Of a stretch of DNA of 64,000 bases, positions 51,259 through 60,057 are shown piece after piece (the stretch's first letter is position 1; every line of letters begins with the position of its first letter). Position numbers and translations under genes: made by a program. Source of the stretch: Mycolicibacterium rhodesiae NBB3 (GTDB lineage Bacteria; Actinomycetota; Actinomycetes; Mycobacteriales; Mycobacteriaceae); contig NC_016604.1 in assembly GCF_000230895.2 (NCBI RefSeq), positions 3,100,001-3,164,000 of the forward strand. The letters run 5' to 3'. The notes beneath the pieces are model-generated. The model had not been told where the DNA came from, did not search any database, and saw only the letters and a program-made list of their open reading frames with translations.

Positions 51259-52725
51259 ATGGAGTTGAAGATGCAGGATCACGGTGAGGTGTTGGCGGCA
51301 GTACGCACTGGCATGATTCCGGCGCACGTGTACAACGACAAGCAGATTTTCTCGCTCGAAAAGGAGCGGCTGTTCAGTCGGGCGTGGTTGTTCGTCGCGC
51401 ACGAGTCCGAAATTCCGCAGCCGGGCGACTACGTGGTCAGGCAAGTGTTACAGGACTCGTTCATCGTCGCTCGTGATTCTGCAGGCGAGGTCCGGGTGAT
51501 GTTCAATATGTGCCTCCATCGCGGTATGCAGATTTGTCGGGCGGAGATGGGGAACGCCTCGAATTTCAGATGCCCGTACCACGGGTGGTCTTACCGCAAC
51601 GACGGCCGCATTATCGGACTGCCTTTTCACCAAGAGGCCTATGGAGGAGACGCGGGGTTCAACAAGACGGGTCAGACCCTGTTGCCAGCGCCGAGTGTGG
51701 CCAGCTACAACGGGTTGATCTTCCTGTCGATGGATCCTGACGCAGAATCGCTTGAAGACTACCTGGGTGATTTCAGGTTCTATCTCGATTTCTACACCAA
51801 GCAGGGCCCCAACGGTCTCGAGGTGCAAGGTCCTCAGCGTTGGCGGGTAAAAGCGAACTGGAAAATCGCAGCTGAGAATTTCGCCGGGGACATGTACCAC
51901 ACCCCGCAGACGCACACGTCGGTGGTCGAGATCGGCCTGTTCCGAGAGCCGAAGGCCCACAAGCGCAAAGACGGCGCAACCTATTGGGCGGGCAGAGGTG
52001 GGGGCACCACATACAAGCTGCCGGAGGGGAGTTTCGAAGACCGGATGAGCTATGTCGGCTACCCGGCGGAGATGATCAGTCGTGCCAAGGCGACCTGGAC
52101 CGAGCAGCAGCGACAGGTCGTGGGCGCCGACGGGTTCATGATCTCGGCGGCGACGTGCTTTCCGAACATCAGTTTCGTGCACAACTGGCCGAAAGTGGAG
52201 GACGGCGAGCACGTCTTACCGTTCATTTCGATTCGGGTATGGCAGCCCATTAGCGAGAACGAGACTGAGGTGCTGTCCTGGTTTGCGGTGGATTCTGATG
52301 CCCCGGAAGCGTTTAAGGCGGCCTCATACAAGGCTTATTTGATGTGTTTCGGCTCGACGGGAATGTTCGAACAAGACGATGTCGAGAACTGGGTGTCGCT
52401 GACCAACACCGCGGGGGGTTCGATGGCCCGCCGACTGCGGCTGAACAGCCGGATGGGGCTGCTCGCAGACGATGCCCGGGTGGTCGACACCCTAAGCAGC
52501 GCTCAGTTTCACGGGCCTGGATACGCTCAGCTCGGCTACAACGAGAACAATCAACGGGAATTATTGAGGCTCTGGGCTGACTACCTCGACATGCCGCCGC
52601 TGCGAGTCGACCCGGCTACTGTGCTCACGGACAACCCGCAAGGTATTGAGCCGATGGTGCAGACCAATGGCCGGGCCGTCGCCGGTATCGACTCGGAGTC
52701 GGCTACGACGTCGGTGACGCTGTGA
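51259..52725 (+). CDS. Ring-hydroxylating dioxygenase alpha subunit
   Basis: This 488-residue large subunit belongs to the two-subunit Rieske dioxygenases acting on aromatics and PAHs. The Rieske ligands are C85, H87, C105 and H108 (CLHRG...RCPYHGWSY). The mononuclear iron ligands are D211-region H214 and H219 (GDMYHTPQTH), plus the late Asp in MFEQDDVENW. The enzyme adds O2 to give a cis-dihydrodiol. The operon continues with the beta subunit, a small protein, a dihydrodiol dehydrogenase, a [3Fe-4S] ferredoxin and a reductase, a complete upper set. A naphthalene/phenanthrene- or carboxylated-arene-type substrate is inferred. Confidence 0.92.
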   Translation: MELKMQDHGEVLAAVRTGMIPAHVYNDKQIFSLEKERLFSRAWLFVAHESEIPQPGDYVVRQVLQDSFIVARDSAGEVRVMFNMCLHRGMQICRAEMGNASNFRCPYHGWSYRNDGRIIGLPFHQEAYGGDAGFNKTGQTLLPAPSVASYNGLIFLSMDPDAESLEDYLGDFRFYLDFYTKQGPNGLEVQGPQRWRVKANWKIAAENFAGDMYHTPQTHTSVVEIGLFREPKAHKRKDGATYWAGRGGGTTYKLPEGSFEDRMSYVGYPAEMISRAKATWTEQQRQVVGADGFMISAATCFPNISFVHNWPKVEDGEHVLPFISIRVWQPISENETEVLSWFAVDSDAPEAFKAASYKAYLMCFGSTGMFEQDDVENWVSLTNTAGGSMARRLRLNSRMGLLADDARVVDTLSSAQFHGPGYAQLGYNENNQRELLRLWADYLDMPPLRVDPATVLTDNPQGIEPMVQTNGRAVAGIDSESATTSVTL

Positions 52726-53318
52726 CCGTCGACGATCAACGCACTGGTCGACCCATGGCCCCATCGGTACTCGGTGCGCACGCCGCCCGCGCCCAACGTG
52801 TGGGGGAAGCCTTGCCGTTCGACGATTCTCGCCATCTGGAGGCGCATCGCTTCCTCGTCAACGAGGCGTACCTTCTCGATGCCCAAGACTACGACAGGTG
52901 GCTGGGTGTTCTTACCGAGGACATTCACTATTACATGCCGGTGCGGATCACCACCGCCGCCGGCGCCGGATTCGATACCTCAGCAGGAATGGCGCATTTC
53001 GACGAGAACAAATACTCACTCAGTCGCCGCGTTGCCCGATTCGCCACCGAGCACGCCTGGACTGAGGATCCGCCGTCGCGCCTGCGCCACTTCATCACCA
53101 ACGTGCGCACATTCCTCACCGACGACGCCGACTACCTCGCGGTCGACAGCGCTGAGTTGTTGTTCCGCAGCCGCGGCGACGTCAATGAGTCCACGCTCCT
53201 TTCATGCGGTCGTGAGGATCTCCTACGTCGCGATGGCAACGCCCTCAAACTCGCCCGGCGCACAATCGCCGTCGATGAATCAGTGCTTCGAATGCAGAAT
53301 CTGGCGGTATTCCTATGA
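52722..53318 (+). CDS. Ring-hydroxylating dioxygenase beta subunit
   Basis: This 198-residue small subunit starts at GTG 52722, overlapping the alpha stop (GTGA). Family features are EAHRFLVNEAYLLDAQDYDRWL, DIHYYMPVRITT, RLRHFITNVRTF and the C-terminal LKLARRTIAVDE...NLAVFL. It completes the alpha3beta3 oxygenase with the preceding gene. It couples to the next small gene through ATGA. Confidence 0.92.
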   Translation: MTVDDQRTGRPMAPSVLGAHAARAQRVGEALPFDDSRHLEAHRFLVNEAYLLDAQDYDRWLGVLTEDIHYYMPVRITTAAGAGFDTSAGMAHFDENKYSLSRRVARFATEHAWTEDPPSRLRHFITNVRTFLTDDADYLAVDSAELLFRSRGDVNESTLLSCGREDLLRRDGNALKLARRTIAVDESVLRMQNLAVFL

Positions 53319-53620
53319 GCTCGAATCGACCCGGCGAGGGCGCGCAGTCACCACCACAATCGGCGTGCGAGGAACTGTCGACGCTGCTGGCCGGGTCGAC
53401 CGGCGATGCACTCAACATCGCCAACGAGTTCGCGGAGGTCGTCGTGCGCCGAGTGACCACTCGCAACGGAGCTCGGCTGTTGATTCAGGCGCCAAAATCG
53501 GCGCAGTGGGTGTCGCTGGATGCCTTGGAGATCGAAGCGTTGACCTGGCAGAACCCGGCCACCTTAGCGGCCATGGTGGGGAACGCAGGGGCTCCCTTGA
53601 TTCTGGGCGACGAGGTATGA
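53315..53620 (+). CDS. Small conserved protein of aromatic dioxygenase operons
   Basis: This 101-residue protein sits between the beta subunit and the dihydrodiol dehydrogenase and overlaps both by ATGA. The core NIANEFAEVVVRRVTTRNG, then LLIQAPKSAQWVSLDALEIEALTWQ, resembles short proteins found at the same place in mycobacterial and rhodococcal PAH operons. These are sometimes labelled dihydrodiol dehydrogenase although too short. No catalytic motif is visible. It may be an assembly or stability factor for the dioxygenase. Confidence 0.6.
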   Translation: MSSNRPGEGAQSPPQSACEELSTLLAGSTGDALNIANEFAEVVVRRVTTRNGARLLIQAPKSAQWVSLDALEIEALTWQNPATLAAMVGNAGAPLILGDEV

Positions 53621-54420
53621 CTGGCTGGCTGGCGGGCAAACGCGCGTTGATCGTCGGAGCAGGTTCGGGTATCGGTCGGGCCACTATCGACGCGTTCCTC
53701 AACGAGGATGCCCAGGTCGCCGTGCTCGAGTACGACAGCGATAAGTGCGCCGCGCTGCGCCAGCAGCTGCCCGACATCCCAGTAATCGAGGGCGATGCGA
53801 CCACCCGCACCGCCAACGACGAAGCTGTGCAGGTCGCTGTCGACGCGTTTGGCGGACTCGACACATTGGTGAACTGCGTCGGGATCTTCGATTTCTACCG
53901 TCGTATTCAGGACATCCCCGCCGAGCGAATCGACCAGGCGTTCGACGAGATGTTTCGTATCAACGTCCTGAGTCATATCCACTCAGTCAAGGCAGCAGTG
54001 CCGGCATTGAGGGGGCAGGACGGCGCCTCGATCATCCTCACCGAGTCCGCTTCATCATTTTATCCAGGACGCGGCGGCCTGCTGTATGTCGCGTCGAAGT
54101 TCGCGGTGCGTGGCCTCGTCACCGCACTGGCTCACGAACTCGCGCCGAGGATCCGTGTGAACGGTGTCGCCCCAGGGGGAACGTTGAACACCGACCTGCG
54201 CGGACTCGACAGTCTCGACCTTGGCTCCCGCCGTCTTGATGCTGCACCCGACCGGGCCCGCGAATTGGCTGCTCGCACACCGCTGAACGTGGCCCTATCG
54301 GGTCACGACCACGCGTGGAGTTACGTCTTTCTCGCTTCGCACCGCTCCCGCGGGCTTACCGGCGAAACGATCCGCCCCGACGGCGGTTTCAGCCTCGGAC
54401 CTGCACCCCAGCGCAATTGA
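53617..54420 (+). CDS. cis-Dihydrodiol dehydrogenase (SDR, BphB/NahB-type)
   Basis: This 267-residue short-chain dehydrogenase starts at ATG 53617 (ATGA overlap), not at the far upstream frame start. It opens MTGWLAGKRALIVGAGSGIG, has the acidic VLEYDSDKC NAD-binding loop, NCVGIFDF, the catalytic Ser in TESASSFYPG and YVASK. This matches dihydrodiol dehydrogenases that rearomatise cis-dihydrodiols to catechols. Operon order supports this assignment. Confidence 0.9.
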   Translation: MTGWLAGKRALIVGAGSGIGRATIDAFLNEDAQVAVLEYDSDKCAALRQQLPDIPVIEGDATTRTANDEAVQVAVDAFGGLDTLVNCVGIFDFYRRIQDIPAERIDQAFDEMFRINVLSHIHSVKAAVPALRGQDGASIILTESASSFYPGRGGLLYVASKFAVRGLVTALAHELAPRIRVNGVAPGGTLNTDLRGLDSLDLGSRRLDAAPDRARELAARTPLNVALSGHDHAWSYVFLASHRSRGLTGETIRPDGGFSLGPAPQRN

Positions 54421-54448
54421 ACCCGACGAACACAGGGAAGGAAAGCAC

Positions 54449-54649
54449 ATGGACGGAGTCATAAAGGCTAACCACGCGGTATGTCAGGGATACGCGAACT
54501 GTGTCGTAGCCGCCGAGGACTACTTCGACATCGACGACCGGGGACTCGTGTTGGTCCGGAAGACGGAGGTCCCTTCCGCGGACAGGACCCGGGTCGAGGA
54601 GGCTGCGCGCAGCTGTCCGGTGGCAGCGTTGGAAGTCGTAGACGAATGA
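54449..54649 (+). CDS. [3Fe-4S] ferredoxin
   Basis: This 66-residue ferredoxin has cluster ligands in CQGYANC (12-18) and a third Cys in ARSCPVAALEV near the end. The Tyr-Ala in place of the usual fourth Cys indicates a [3Fe-4S] cluster, as in actinobacterial oxygenase and P450 donors. A GGAAGGAAAG site precedes ATG 54449. It is coupled to the reductase by ATGA and should feed the dioxygenase at 51259. Confidence 0.92.
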   Translation: MDGVIKANHAVCQGYANCVVAAEDYFDIDDRGLVLVRKTEVPSADRTRVEEAARSCPVAALEVVDE

Positions 54650-55887
54650 CGTCACGGGTCGTCATCGTCGGCAGTTCTGTCGGCGGGGTCCGCACGGCCC
54701 AGGCGCTGCGATCGGAAGGCTACGACGGCGACATCGTCCTCGTGGGCGAGGAAACTGCACTGCCCTACGACAAACCGCCGCTATCCAAAGCGTTGCTTGC
54801 GGGTACGAGTGACATCGCGGCTGCGACGTTACTCACCAGAGACGCTGCCGCCGCCGACGCCATCGAGCTTCGCCTCGGCCGCCGCGCGATCGGAGTGGAT
54901 GTCGCAGCGTGTGAGGTTGAGTTCGCCGATGATGAGCCCCTGCACTACGACCACCTGGTGGTGGCCACCGGAGCGAGCGCGCGACCATCCCCGTGGGGCC
55001 AGGGACCGGGCGTTCATGTGCTACGCACCCTAGAGGACTGTCTGCGGCTAAGAGCCGACCTCGTCGCCGGTGCCCGCCTCGTGGTGATCGGGGCAGGATT
55101 TATCGGGGCCGAGGTCGCGTCAACCGCGCGGTCGCTGGGTCTGCAAGTGACGGTTGTCGACCCGGTGCCGGTGCCGATGAGCCGGGTGCTTACCGAAGAG
55201 ATCGGCGGGTGGTTCGTCGATTTGCATCGAGACCACGGAGTGCACACGCGATTCGGCGTCGGTGTCGAGAATATTGAGGGGGAGCGCGGTAACTTGGAGG
55301 TCGGCCTCACGGACGGGACCGTCGTGGAAGCCGACACGGTGGTGGTGGGCATCGGCGCCGTTCCGAACGACGGCTGGCTGATGCCGTCGGGACTGGTGGT
55401 CGATGACGGCCTGGTCTGCGACGAGTTCTGTCGTGCCGTCACGTCAGAAAACGTCTACGCAGTCGGCGACGTGTCGCGTTGGTTTCATCGCGCCCGCGGC
55501 GTGATGATGCGCATCGAACACTGGACAAACGCGGTCGACCAGGCCTCTTGCGTCGCGCACAATATCTCGCAACCCGACGATCTGCGCTGCTACGAGCCCG
55601 TCGAGTACGTATGGAGCGACCAGTACGACTGGAAGATCCAGTTTTGCGGCCAAACAACTCACCTAAGTGAGCCACTCGTCGTCGGAGATCGATTGTCGGA
55701 CAATCGATTCACAGCGCTCTACCCCGATGGCGAGCAACGTCTGAGCGGCGCCGCGGTCGTGAACTGGCCTCGAGCACTGATCGAGTGCAGGCGTGCACTG
55801 CTGGCCGGCAGCGATCTCGAAAGTGTGCGGGGGAGGCTCGAATTGTTGACGAACCCACCCGACACCGCCGCGACGCGATCACCATAG
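54646..55887 (+). CDS. Ferredoxin reductase of the ring-hydroxylating dioxygenase
   Basis: This 413-residue FAD/NAD(P) oxidoreductase starts at ATG 54646 (ATGA overlap). It opens VVIVGSSVGGVRTAQALRSE for FAD, has ALPYDKPPLSKALL, the NAD motif VVIGAGFIGAEVASTARSLG, and NVYAVGDVSRWFHR. It transfers electrons from NADH to the [3Fe-4S] ferredoxin and so to the dioxygenase. A homologue at 40090 serves the 2Fe-2S system. Last gene of the operon. Confidence 0.92.
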   Translation: MTSRVVIVGSSVGGVRTAQALRSEGYDGDIVLVGEETALPYDKPPLSKALLAGTSDIAAATLLTRDAAAADAIELRLGRRAIGVDVAACEVEFADDEPLHYDHLVVATGASARPSPWGQGPGVHVLRTLEDCLRLRADLVAGARLVVIGAGFIGAEVASTARSLGLQVTVVDPVPVPMSRVLTEEIGGWFVDLHRDHGVHTRFGVGVENIEGERGNLEVGLTDGTVVEADTVVVGIGAVPNDGWLMPSGLVVDDGLVCDEFCRAVTSENVYAVGDVSRWFHRARGVMMRIEHWTNAVDQASCVAHNISQPDDLRCYEPVEYVWSDQYDWKIQFCGQTTHLSEPLVVGDRLSDNRFTALYPDGEQRLSGAAVVNWPRALIECRRALLAGSDLESVRGRLELLTNPPDTAATRSP

Positions 55888-56368
55888 TGCGGCCACACGT
55901 GGTTGGCCGCCGCATCAGACGTGGCACTGTACGTGCACCGAAGATGCTCGCTGCGGCGTCGCAATTTTAATTCGACAACGTCTCACCAGCGGGGAAAACG
56001 GCCCTCAAGATCAACACTTTGCCGTTATCTCGCCTCACCCGATCTCGAGTTGCTCCCCAGCGCCAACAGTGTCCTCATTGCGTTGCGTACCGATCCGAGA
56101 TGACTAGCGGAGCTGGCGCGACTCGGCGCGGGGGCCGCCGACGTGCTGGCTGAAGAAAGATAGTCTTTCCGCAGATCGGCGCGCGAGCAGCTCAACGAAC
56201 ACGGTCGCAAGTCCATCCGGGAGCACCCGCGACCACCACGAATTGCGGCACCGGATGACCTGGATGGCGGCGGAGTCGGCGAATTCGTCTAGCGTGCTGC
56301 ATAACTCGACCTTTCGCCCCGTTAGGGGTACTGACCCAAGAGGTCAGCTCAGTGCGGCCCGTGCGGTA

Positions 56369-56397
56369 TTGACGCAACCGGCGGGTGCCGATAGTCT
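56369..56397 (+). promoter_or_regulatory. Candidate promoter of the ring-cleavage operon
   Basis: TTGACG (56369-56374), a 17-base spacer, then TAGTCT (56392-56397). The -10 box overlaps the left half of the CTCTA-N5-CAGAG element, so a repressor bound there would block initiation. Confidence 0.5.
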
Positions 56398-56419
56398 CTA
56401 ATTGACAGAGTGCCATTCT
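56392..56419 (+). promoter_or_regulatory. Shared regulatory element, copy 2 (IclR candidate site)
   Basis: CTCTA (56396-56400), five bases, CAGAG (56406-56410). The wider block matches 51181-51208 at TA.TCTCT.....ACAGAGT....TTCT with the same spacing, and lies 22-49 bases upstream of the bicupin dioxygenase start. Confidence 0.6.
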
Positions 56420-56440
56420 GCCAACCAGAGAAGGTAGCTA

Positions 56441-57526
56441 ATGTCCACCGCCGAGACTTCAGAGCTCCGCGAATTCGACGTCGAGCTCGAGGCTGTCAAC
56501 TTGCGTGGGCAATGGATATACGACGAAATGCTGGAAAGCGTCGTCGGCGGCCCCAAGCCCGCCGGTGTTCCCTTTCTGTGGCGATGGCACGATGTTCACG
56601 CGAAGCTTCTGAAGTCGTGCGACGTGATGCCCGAAAGTTTGACGGCGCGACGCAATCTCTCGTTCATCAATCCGGATGCCCGGGGAACCACGCACACCAT
56701 GAACATGGGCATGCAGATGCTCAAGCCCGGCGAGATTGCCTATGCGCACCGCCATACCATGGCAGCGCTGCGGTTCGCTATTCAAGGCGGCCCCGGCCTG
56801 ATTACTGTGGTGGACGGCGAGCCGTGCCAAATGGAGGACTACGACCTTGTCTTAACCCCTCGCTGGACGTGGCACGACCACGAGAACGCCACCTCGGAGA
56901 ACGTCGTTTGGCTCGACGTGCTCGATATCGGATTGGTGCTCGGGCTCAATGTTCCCTTCTATGAGTCCTACGGCGAGAAGCGCCAACCTCAACGCGACGA
57001 GCCGGGAGAGCATCTCGCCGACCGCGGGGGCCTGCTGCGCCCTGCGTGGGAGCAGGTCAAGACGGCGAACTTTCCGTTCCGCTATCCCTGGCGCGACGTC
57101 GAGCGGCAGCTCCAGCGGATGGCGGGCCTTGCGGGCAGTCCTTACGACGGCGTCGTCCTGCGGTATGCCAACCCCGTCACAGGCGGATCGACCATGCCAA
57201 CGCTCGATTGTTGGGTGCAATTGCTGCGGCCCGGCCAGCGGACCGACGCCCATCGCCACACGTCGAGTGCCGTGTATTTCGTCGTGCGTGGCGAAGGGAC
57301 GACGGTCGTCGACGACGTGGAGCTTGACTGGGGGCCCCACGACAGTTTCGCGGTGCCTAACTGGAGCACCCATCACTTCGTCAACCGGTCGACGGAAGAT
57401 GCCGTGCTGTTCTCGGTCAACGACATCCCCACGCTCAAGGCACTCGATCTGTACTACGAAGAGCCCGAGCTGTCATTGGGGGCGCACCCGTTTCCCCCAG
57501 TACCCGCCAACCTCCGAGCCCGCTGA
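56441..57526 (+). CDS. Bicupin ring-cleavage dioxygenase (1-hydroxy-2-naphthoate/gentisate dioxygenase-like)
   Basis: This 361-residue protein has two cupin domains. The first carries H103, H105 and H145/147 (YAHRHTMAALRF, WTWHDH); the second has H271, H273 and H311/312 (DAHRHTSSAVYF, STHHF). Both metal sites look intact. Family members open hydroxylated aromatic acids next to the carboxylate. A PhdI-like role (1-hydroxy-2-naphthoate to carboxybenzalpyruvate) is favoured over gentisate cleavage, because a PhdJ/NahE-type hydratase-aldolase follows 18 bases downstream. Confidence 0.82.
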   Translation: MSTAETSELREFDVELEAVNLRGQWIYDEMLESVVGGPKPAGVPFLWRWHDVHAKLLKSCDVMPESLTARRNLSFINPDARGTTHTMNMGMQMLKPGEIAYAHRHTMAALRFAIQGGPGLITVVDGEPCQMEDYDLVLTPRWTWHDHENATSENVVWLDVLDIGLVLGLNVPFYESYGEKRQPQRDEPGEHLADRGGLLRPAWEQVKTANFPFRYPWRDVERQLQRMAGLAGSPYDGVVLRYANPVTGGSTMPTLDCWVQLLRPGQRTDAHRHTSSAVYFVVRGEGTTVVDDVELDWGPHDSFAVPNWSTHHFVNRSTEDAVLFSVNDIPTLKALDLYYEEPELSLGAHPFPPVPANLRAR

Positions 57527-57544
57527 CGTTTCACCAGAAAGGCA

Positions 57545-58549
57545 ATGGCTGTGCCTGACACGAAGTTGACCGTTGATGACATCACCGGGGTCGTCGGCAT
57601 CATTCCTACGCCCTCCATCCCGACGGCCGACCAGCCCGACACAACATTCTCCGTGGACCTCGACGAGGCGGCGACGCTTGCCGACTCGATGGTCCGCGGC
57701 GGGGTCGACGTGCTTATGACCACAGGCACCTTCGGCGAGTGTGCCTCGCTGACATGGGACGAGTTGCAAAGCTTCGTCGCCACCGTCGTCGATGCCGTCG
57801 CGGGGCGAATCCCGGTTTTCGCTGGAGCGACGACGCTAAACACCCGCGATACGATCACTCGAGGTCGTCGGCTCGGCGAGCTCGGCGCCGACGGTTTGTT
57901 CGTCGGTCGTCCGATGTGGCTGCCCCTCGACGACGCCGGAATTGTGCGCTTCTATCGCGATGTGGCCGAGGCAGTGCCGAACCTGGCACTGGTGGTCTAC
58001 GACAACCCGGGCGCCTTCAAGGGAAAGATCGGGACCCCCGCATACGAGGCGCTTAGCCAGATACCACAGGTTGTCGCTGCCAAGCATCTCGGACTGCTCA
58101 GTGGCTCCGCCTTCCTCTCCGACCTCCGCGCCGTCGGCGGTCGTGTGCGGCTACTGCCGCTTGAGACCGACTGGTACTACTTTGCCCGGCTATTCCCAGA
58201 GGAGGTCACCGCCTGCTGGTCGGGCAATGTGGCCTGCGGTCCTGCGCCGGTAACCCACTTGCGCGACTTAATCCGAGCCCGCCGCTGGGAAGACTGCCAA
58301 ACGCTCACCGACGAACTCGAGGCCGCTCTCGAGACGCTCTACCCGGGCGGCAACTTCGCTGAATTCCTCAAGTACAGCATCCAGATCGACAACGCCCAAT
58401 TCCAGGCGGCCGGTTTTATGCGCACGGGGCCCACCCGACCGCCGTACACCGAAGTGCCGGAGTCCTATTTGGCTGGCGGGCGCGAGGCCGGCAAGAACTG
58501 GGCCGCACTCCAGCAGCGCTATGCGTCACTTGCCGTCTCGAACCACTGA
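57545..58549 (+). CDS. NahE/PhdJ-type hydratase-aldolase (DHDPS superfamily), copy 1
   Basis: This 334-residue class I aldolase has the Schiff-base Lys K180 (VVAAKHLG) and the Tyr Y152 (VVYDNPGAF). TTGTFGECASLTWDEL is characteristic of trans-2'-carboxybenzalpyruvate and 2-hydroxybenzalpyruvate hydratase-aldolases. Such enzymes add water across a benzalpyruvate double bond and split it into an aromatic aldehyde and pyruvate. Located right after the PhdI-like gene. A paralogue with catalytic residues at the same positions is encoded at 60058. Confidence 0.85.
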   Translation: MAVPDTKLTVDDITGVVGIIPTPSIPTADQPDTTFSVDLDEAATLADSMVRGGVDVLMTTGTFGECASLTWDELQSFVATVVDAVAGRIPVFAGATTLNTRDTITRGRRLGELGADGLFVGRPMWLPLDDAGIVRFYRDVAEAVPNLALVVYDNPGAFKGKIGTPAYEALSQIPQVVAAKHLGLLSGSAFLSDLRAVGGRVRLLPLETDWYYFARLFPEEVTACWSGNVACGPAPVTHLRDLIRARRWEDCQTLTDELEAALETLYPGGNFAEFLKYSIQIDNAQFQAAGFMRTGPTRPPYTEVPESYLAGGREAGKNWAALQQRYASLAVSNH

Positions 58550-58567
58550 ATCGCCTGAGGACAGCAC

Positions 58568-59458
58568 ATGTTGGTGAAGGCGTTGGGTTATGTGGGTGTG
58601 GAGTCTCCGGATGCGAAGGAGTGGTTGGAGTTCGGTCCGGAGGTTTTGGGGATGGAGGCGGTGGAGGCGGCCAGTGGGTCGGTTCTGTTGCGGATCGATG
58701 ACGCGGACCACCGGTTGGCTGTGCATCACGGAGAGCGCAACCGGATGTTGTATGCGGGTTGGGATGTGGGCAGCGAGGAGGCGCTGGAGGCTGCTGGGGA
58801 GTTGCTGCACAGGCAGGGTATCGGGTTTGAGGTGGGAACCGAGGAGGACTGCGCGGCCCGCGGAGTGTTGGGCTTTTTGACGCTGTCGGATCCTTCGGGG
58901 TTGCGTCATGAGTTGTTTTACGGTCAGAAGGTGGTGCCGGGTTCCTTCCGGCCTGGCCGTGCGATGTCGGGGTTCGTCACCGGCGCGCAGGGGTTGGGTC
59001 ATGTGGTGGTGGCGACGCCGGATCTCGCGCAGGCCGACCAGTTCTTGCGGGGGGTGTTGGGGTTTAAGAAGAGCGATGAGATTTACACCTTCATCGATTT
59101 GTGGTTCTACCACTGCAACCCGCGCCATCACAGCATCGCGTTGACCCCGATGCCTGGTGTGCGGGGACTGCACCACGTGATGGTCGAGGTGCAAAGTTTT
59201 GATGACGTGGGCATGGCCTACGACCTGTGTATGTCGCGCAACATTCCGCTGAGCATGACGTTGGGGCGCCATGTCAACGATCGGATGGTGTCGTTCTACG
59301 TCCGAACACCGAGCGGGTTTGACCTCGAGTACGGCTGGGACGGGGCCACCGTCGACGACGAAACCTGGACAGTCGCCCAGTACGACCGACCCAGTGTCTG
59401 GGGCCACCAGATGGTCGCCCAAACACCACCAGGAGCACTCGAAGCCGCAACAACATGA
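58568..59458 (+). CDS. Extradiol ring-cleavage dioxygenase, type I two-domain (BphC/NahC-like)
   Basis: This 296-residue vicinal-oxygen-chelate enzyme has iron ligands H145 (GLGHVVV), H203 (GLHHVMVE) and E254 (DLEYGWD), with second-shell GRHVNDRMVSFY. It meta-cleaves a catechol-type ring, for example the diol made by the dehydrogenase at 53617. Codon use is rich in TTG, GTG and GGT, unlike the neighbouring genes, suggesting a separate origin. The first 16 bases of the gene recur at 62687-62702. Confidence 0.92.
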   Translation: MLVKALGYVGVESPDAKEWLEFGPEVLGMEAVEAASGSVLLRIDDADHRLAVHHGERNRMLYAGWDVGSEEALEAAGELLHRQGIGFEVGTEEDCAARGVLGFLTLSDPSGLRHELFYGQKVVPGSFRPGRAMSGFVTGAQGLGHVVVATPDLAQADQFLRGVLGFKKSDEIYTFIDLWFYHCNPRHHSIALTPMPGVRGLHHVMVEVQSFDDVGMAYDLCMSRNIPLSMTLGRHVNDRMVSFYVRTPSGFDLEYGWDGATVDDETWTVAQYDRPSVWGHQMVAQTPPGALEAATT

Positions 59459-59503
59459 ACGGCTCGAGGGACGAGACGACGAAAACGATCATATGGAGGT
59501 GAA

Positions 59504-59890
59504 ATGGCGATCCAGTTCCTAACCGACGACTGGGCGACTGCGGTGACCGACGCGGCCAATGCCGACGAGAGGTTCCGCATTGCAGCGAAGGGACATGACG
59601 TGGTGCTCCGCGTATCCGTGTCGCAGAGCCCGGCCAGCGATGACTACTACATGCATTTCTCTGACGGGTCGCTCATCGTCGGTATCGGATCCCCGCCACG
59701 CACGCCCGACGTGGAGGCCGAGCTCAGCTACGAAACAAACGTCGAGCTGTCTCGGGGTGCGCTCAACGGCCAGACCGCGGCCATGACCGGGCAGATGAAA
59801 GCCGTCGGCAACATGATGAAGATGATGTCGATCGGAAAAGCCCAGGATCGGCTCGCAGAACTCGAGAGCGGCTTAGACATCGACTACTAG
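59504..59890 (+). CDS. SCP2-like sterol/lipid-binding domain protein
   Basis: This 128-residue protein follows a GGAGG site before ATG 59504. The pattern YYMHFSDGSLIVGIGSPP, then LSYETNVELSRGALNGQTAAM and the MKAVGNMMKMMSIGKAQDRLAEL tail fits the SCP-2 fold, a hydrophobic pocket protein that carries sterols or acyl-CoAs. In this cluster it may bind or present a hydrophobic aromatic intermediate. No signal peptide. Confidence 0.65.
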   Translation: MAIQFLTDDWATAVTDAANADERFRIAAKGHDVVLRVSVSQSPASDDYYMHFSDGSLIVGIGSPPRTPDVEAELSYETNVELSRGALNGQTAAMTGQMKAVGNMMKMMSIGKAQDRLAELESGLDIDY

Positions 59891-60057
59891 CACTGATCGC
59901 GGCGCCTAGAGTTGACTTCGCGCCGAGGGACACAATGCCACGAACGGGAGTGCATCGGCACCTACCATCGGCTCAAGTCCCACCCTGGACGGTCCGGCGC
60001 GACCATACCGCCAACAAAGCCATTCCGAAAATCCTCAAACCAGATTGGACACGGCTC

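Larger units (their letters stand above)
55888..56440. other. Intergenic region ahead of the ring-cleavage operon
   Basis: No gene is supported. A short plus-strand frame (about 56030-56160, ELLPSANSVLIALRTDPR) may be a gene scrap. The right end carries a promoter-like pair and the second copy of the shared regulatory element. Confidence 0.45.

Noticed and set aside
55888..56160. Small plus-strand frame (ELLPSANSVLIALRTDPR) as a gene
   Set aside because: It is short, broken by a stop, has no ribosome-binding site and cannot be matched to a family.
59935..60057. N-terminal extension of the second hydratase-aldolase
   Set aside because: The extra 41 residues have no family match; ATG 60058 gives the expected N-terminus.
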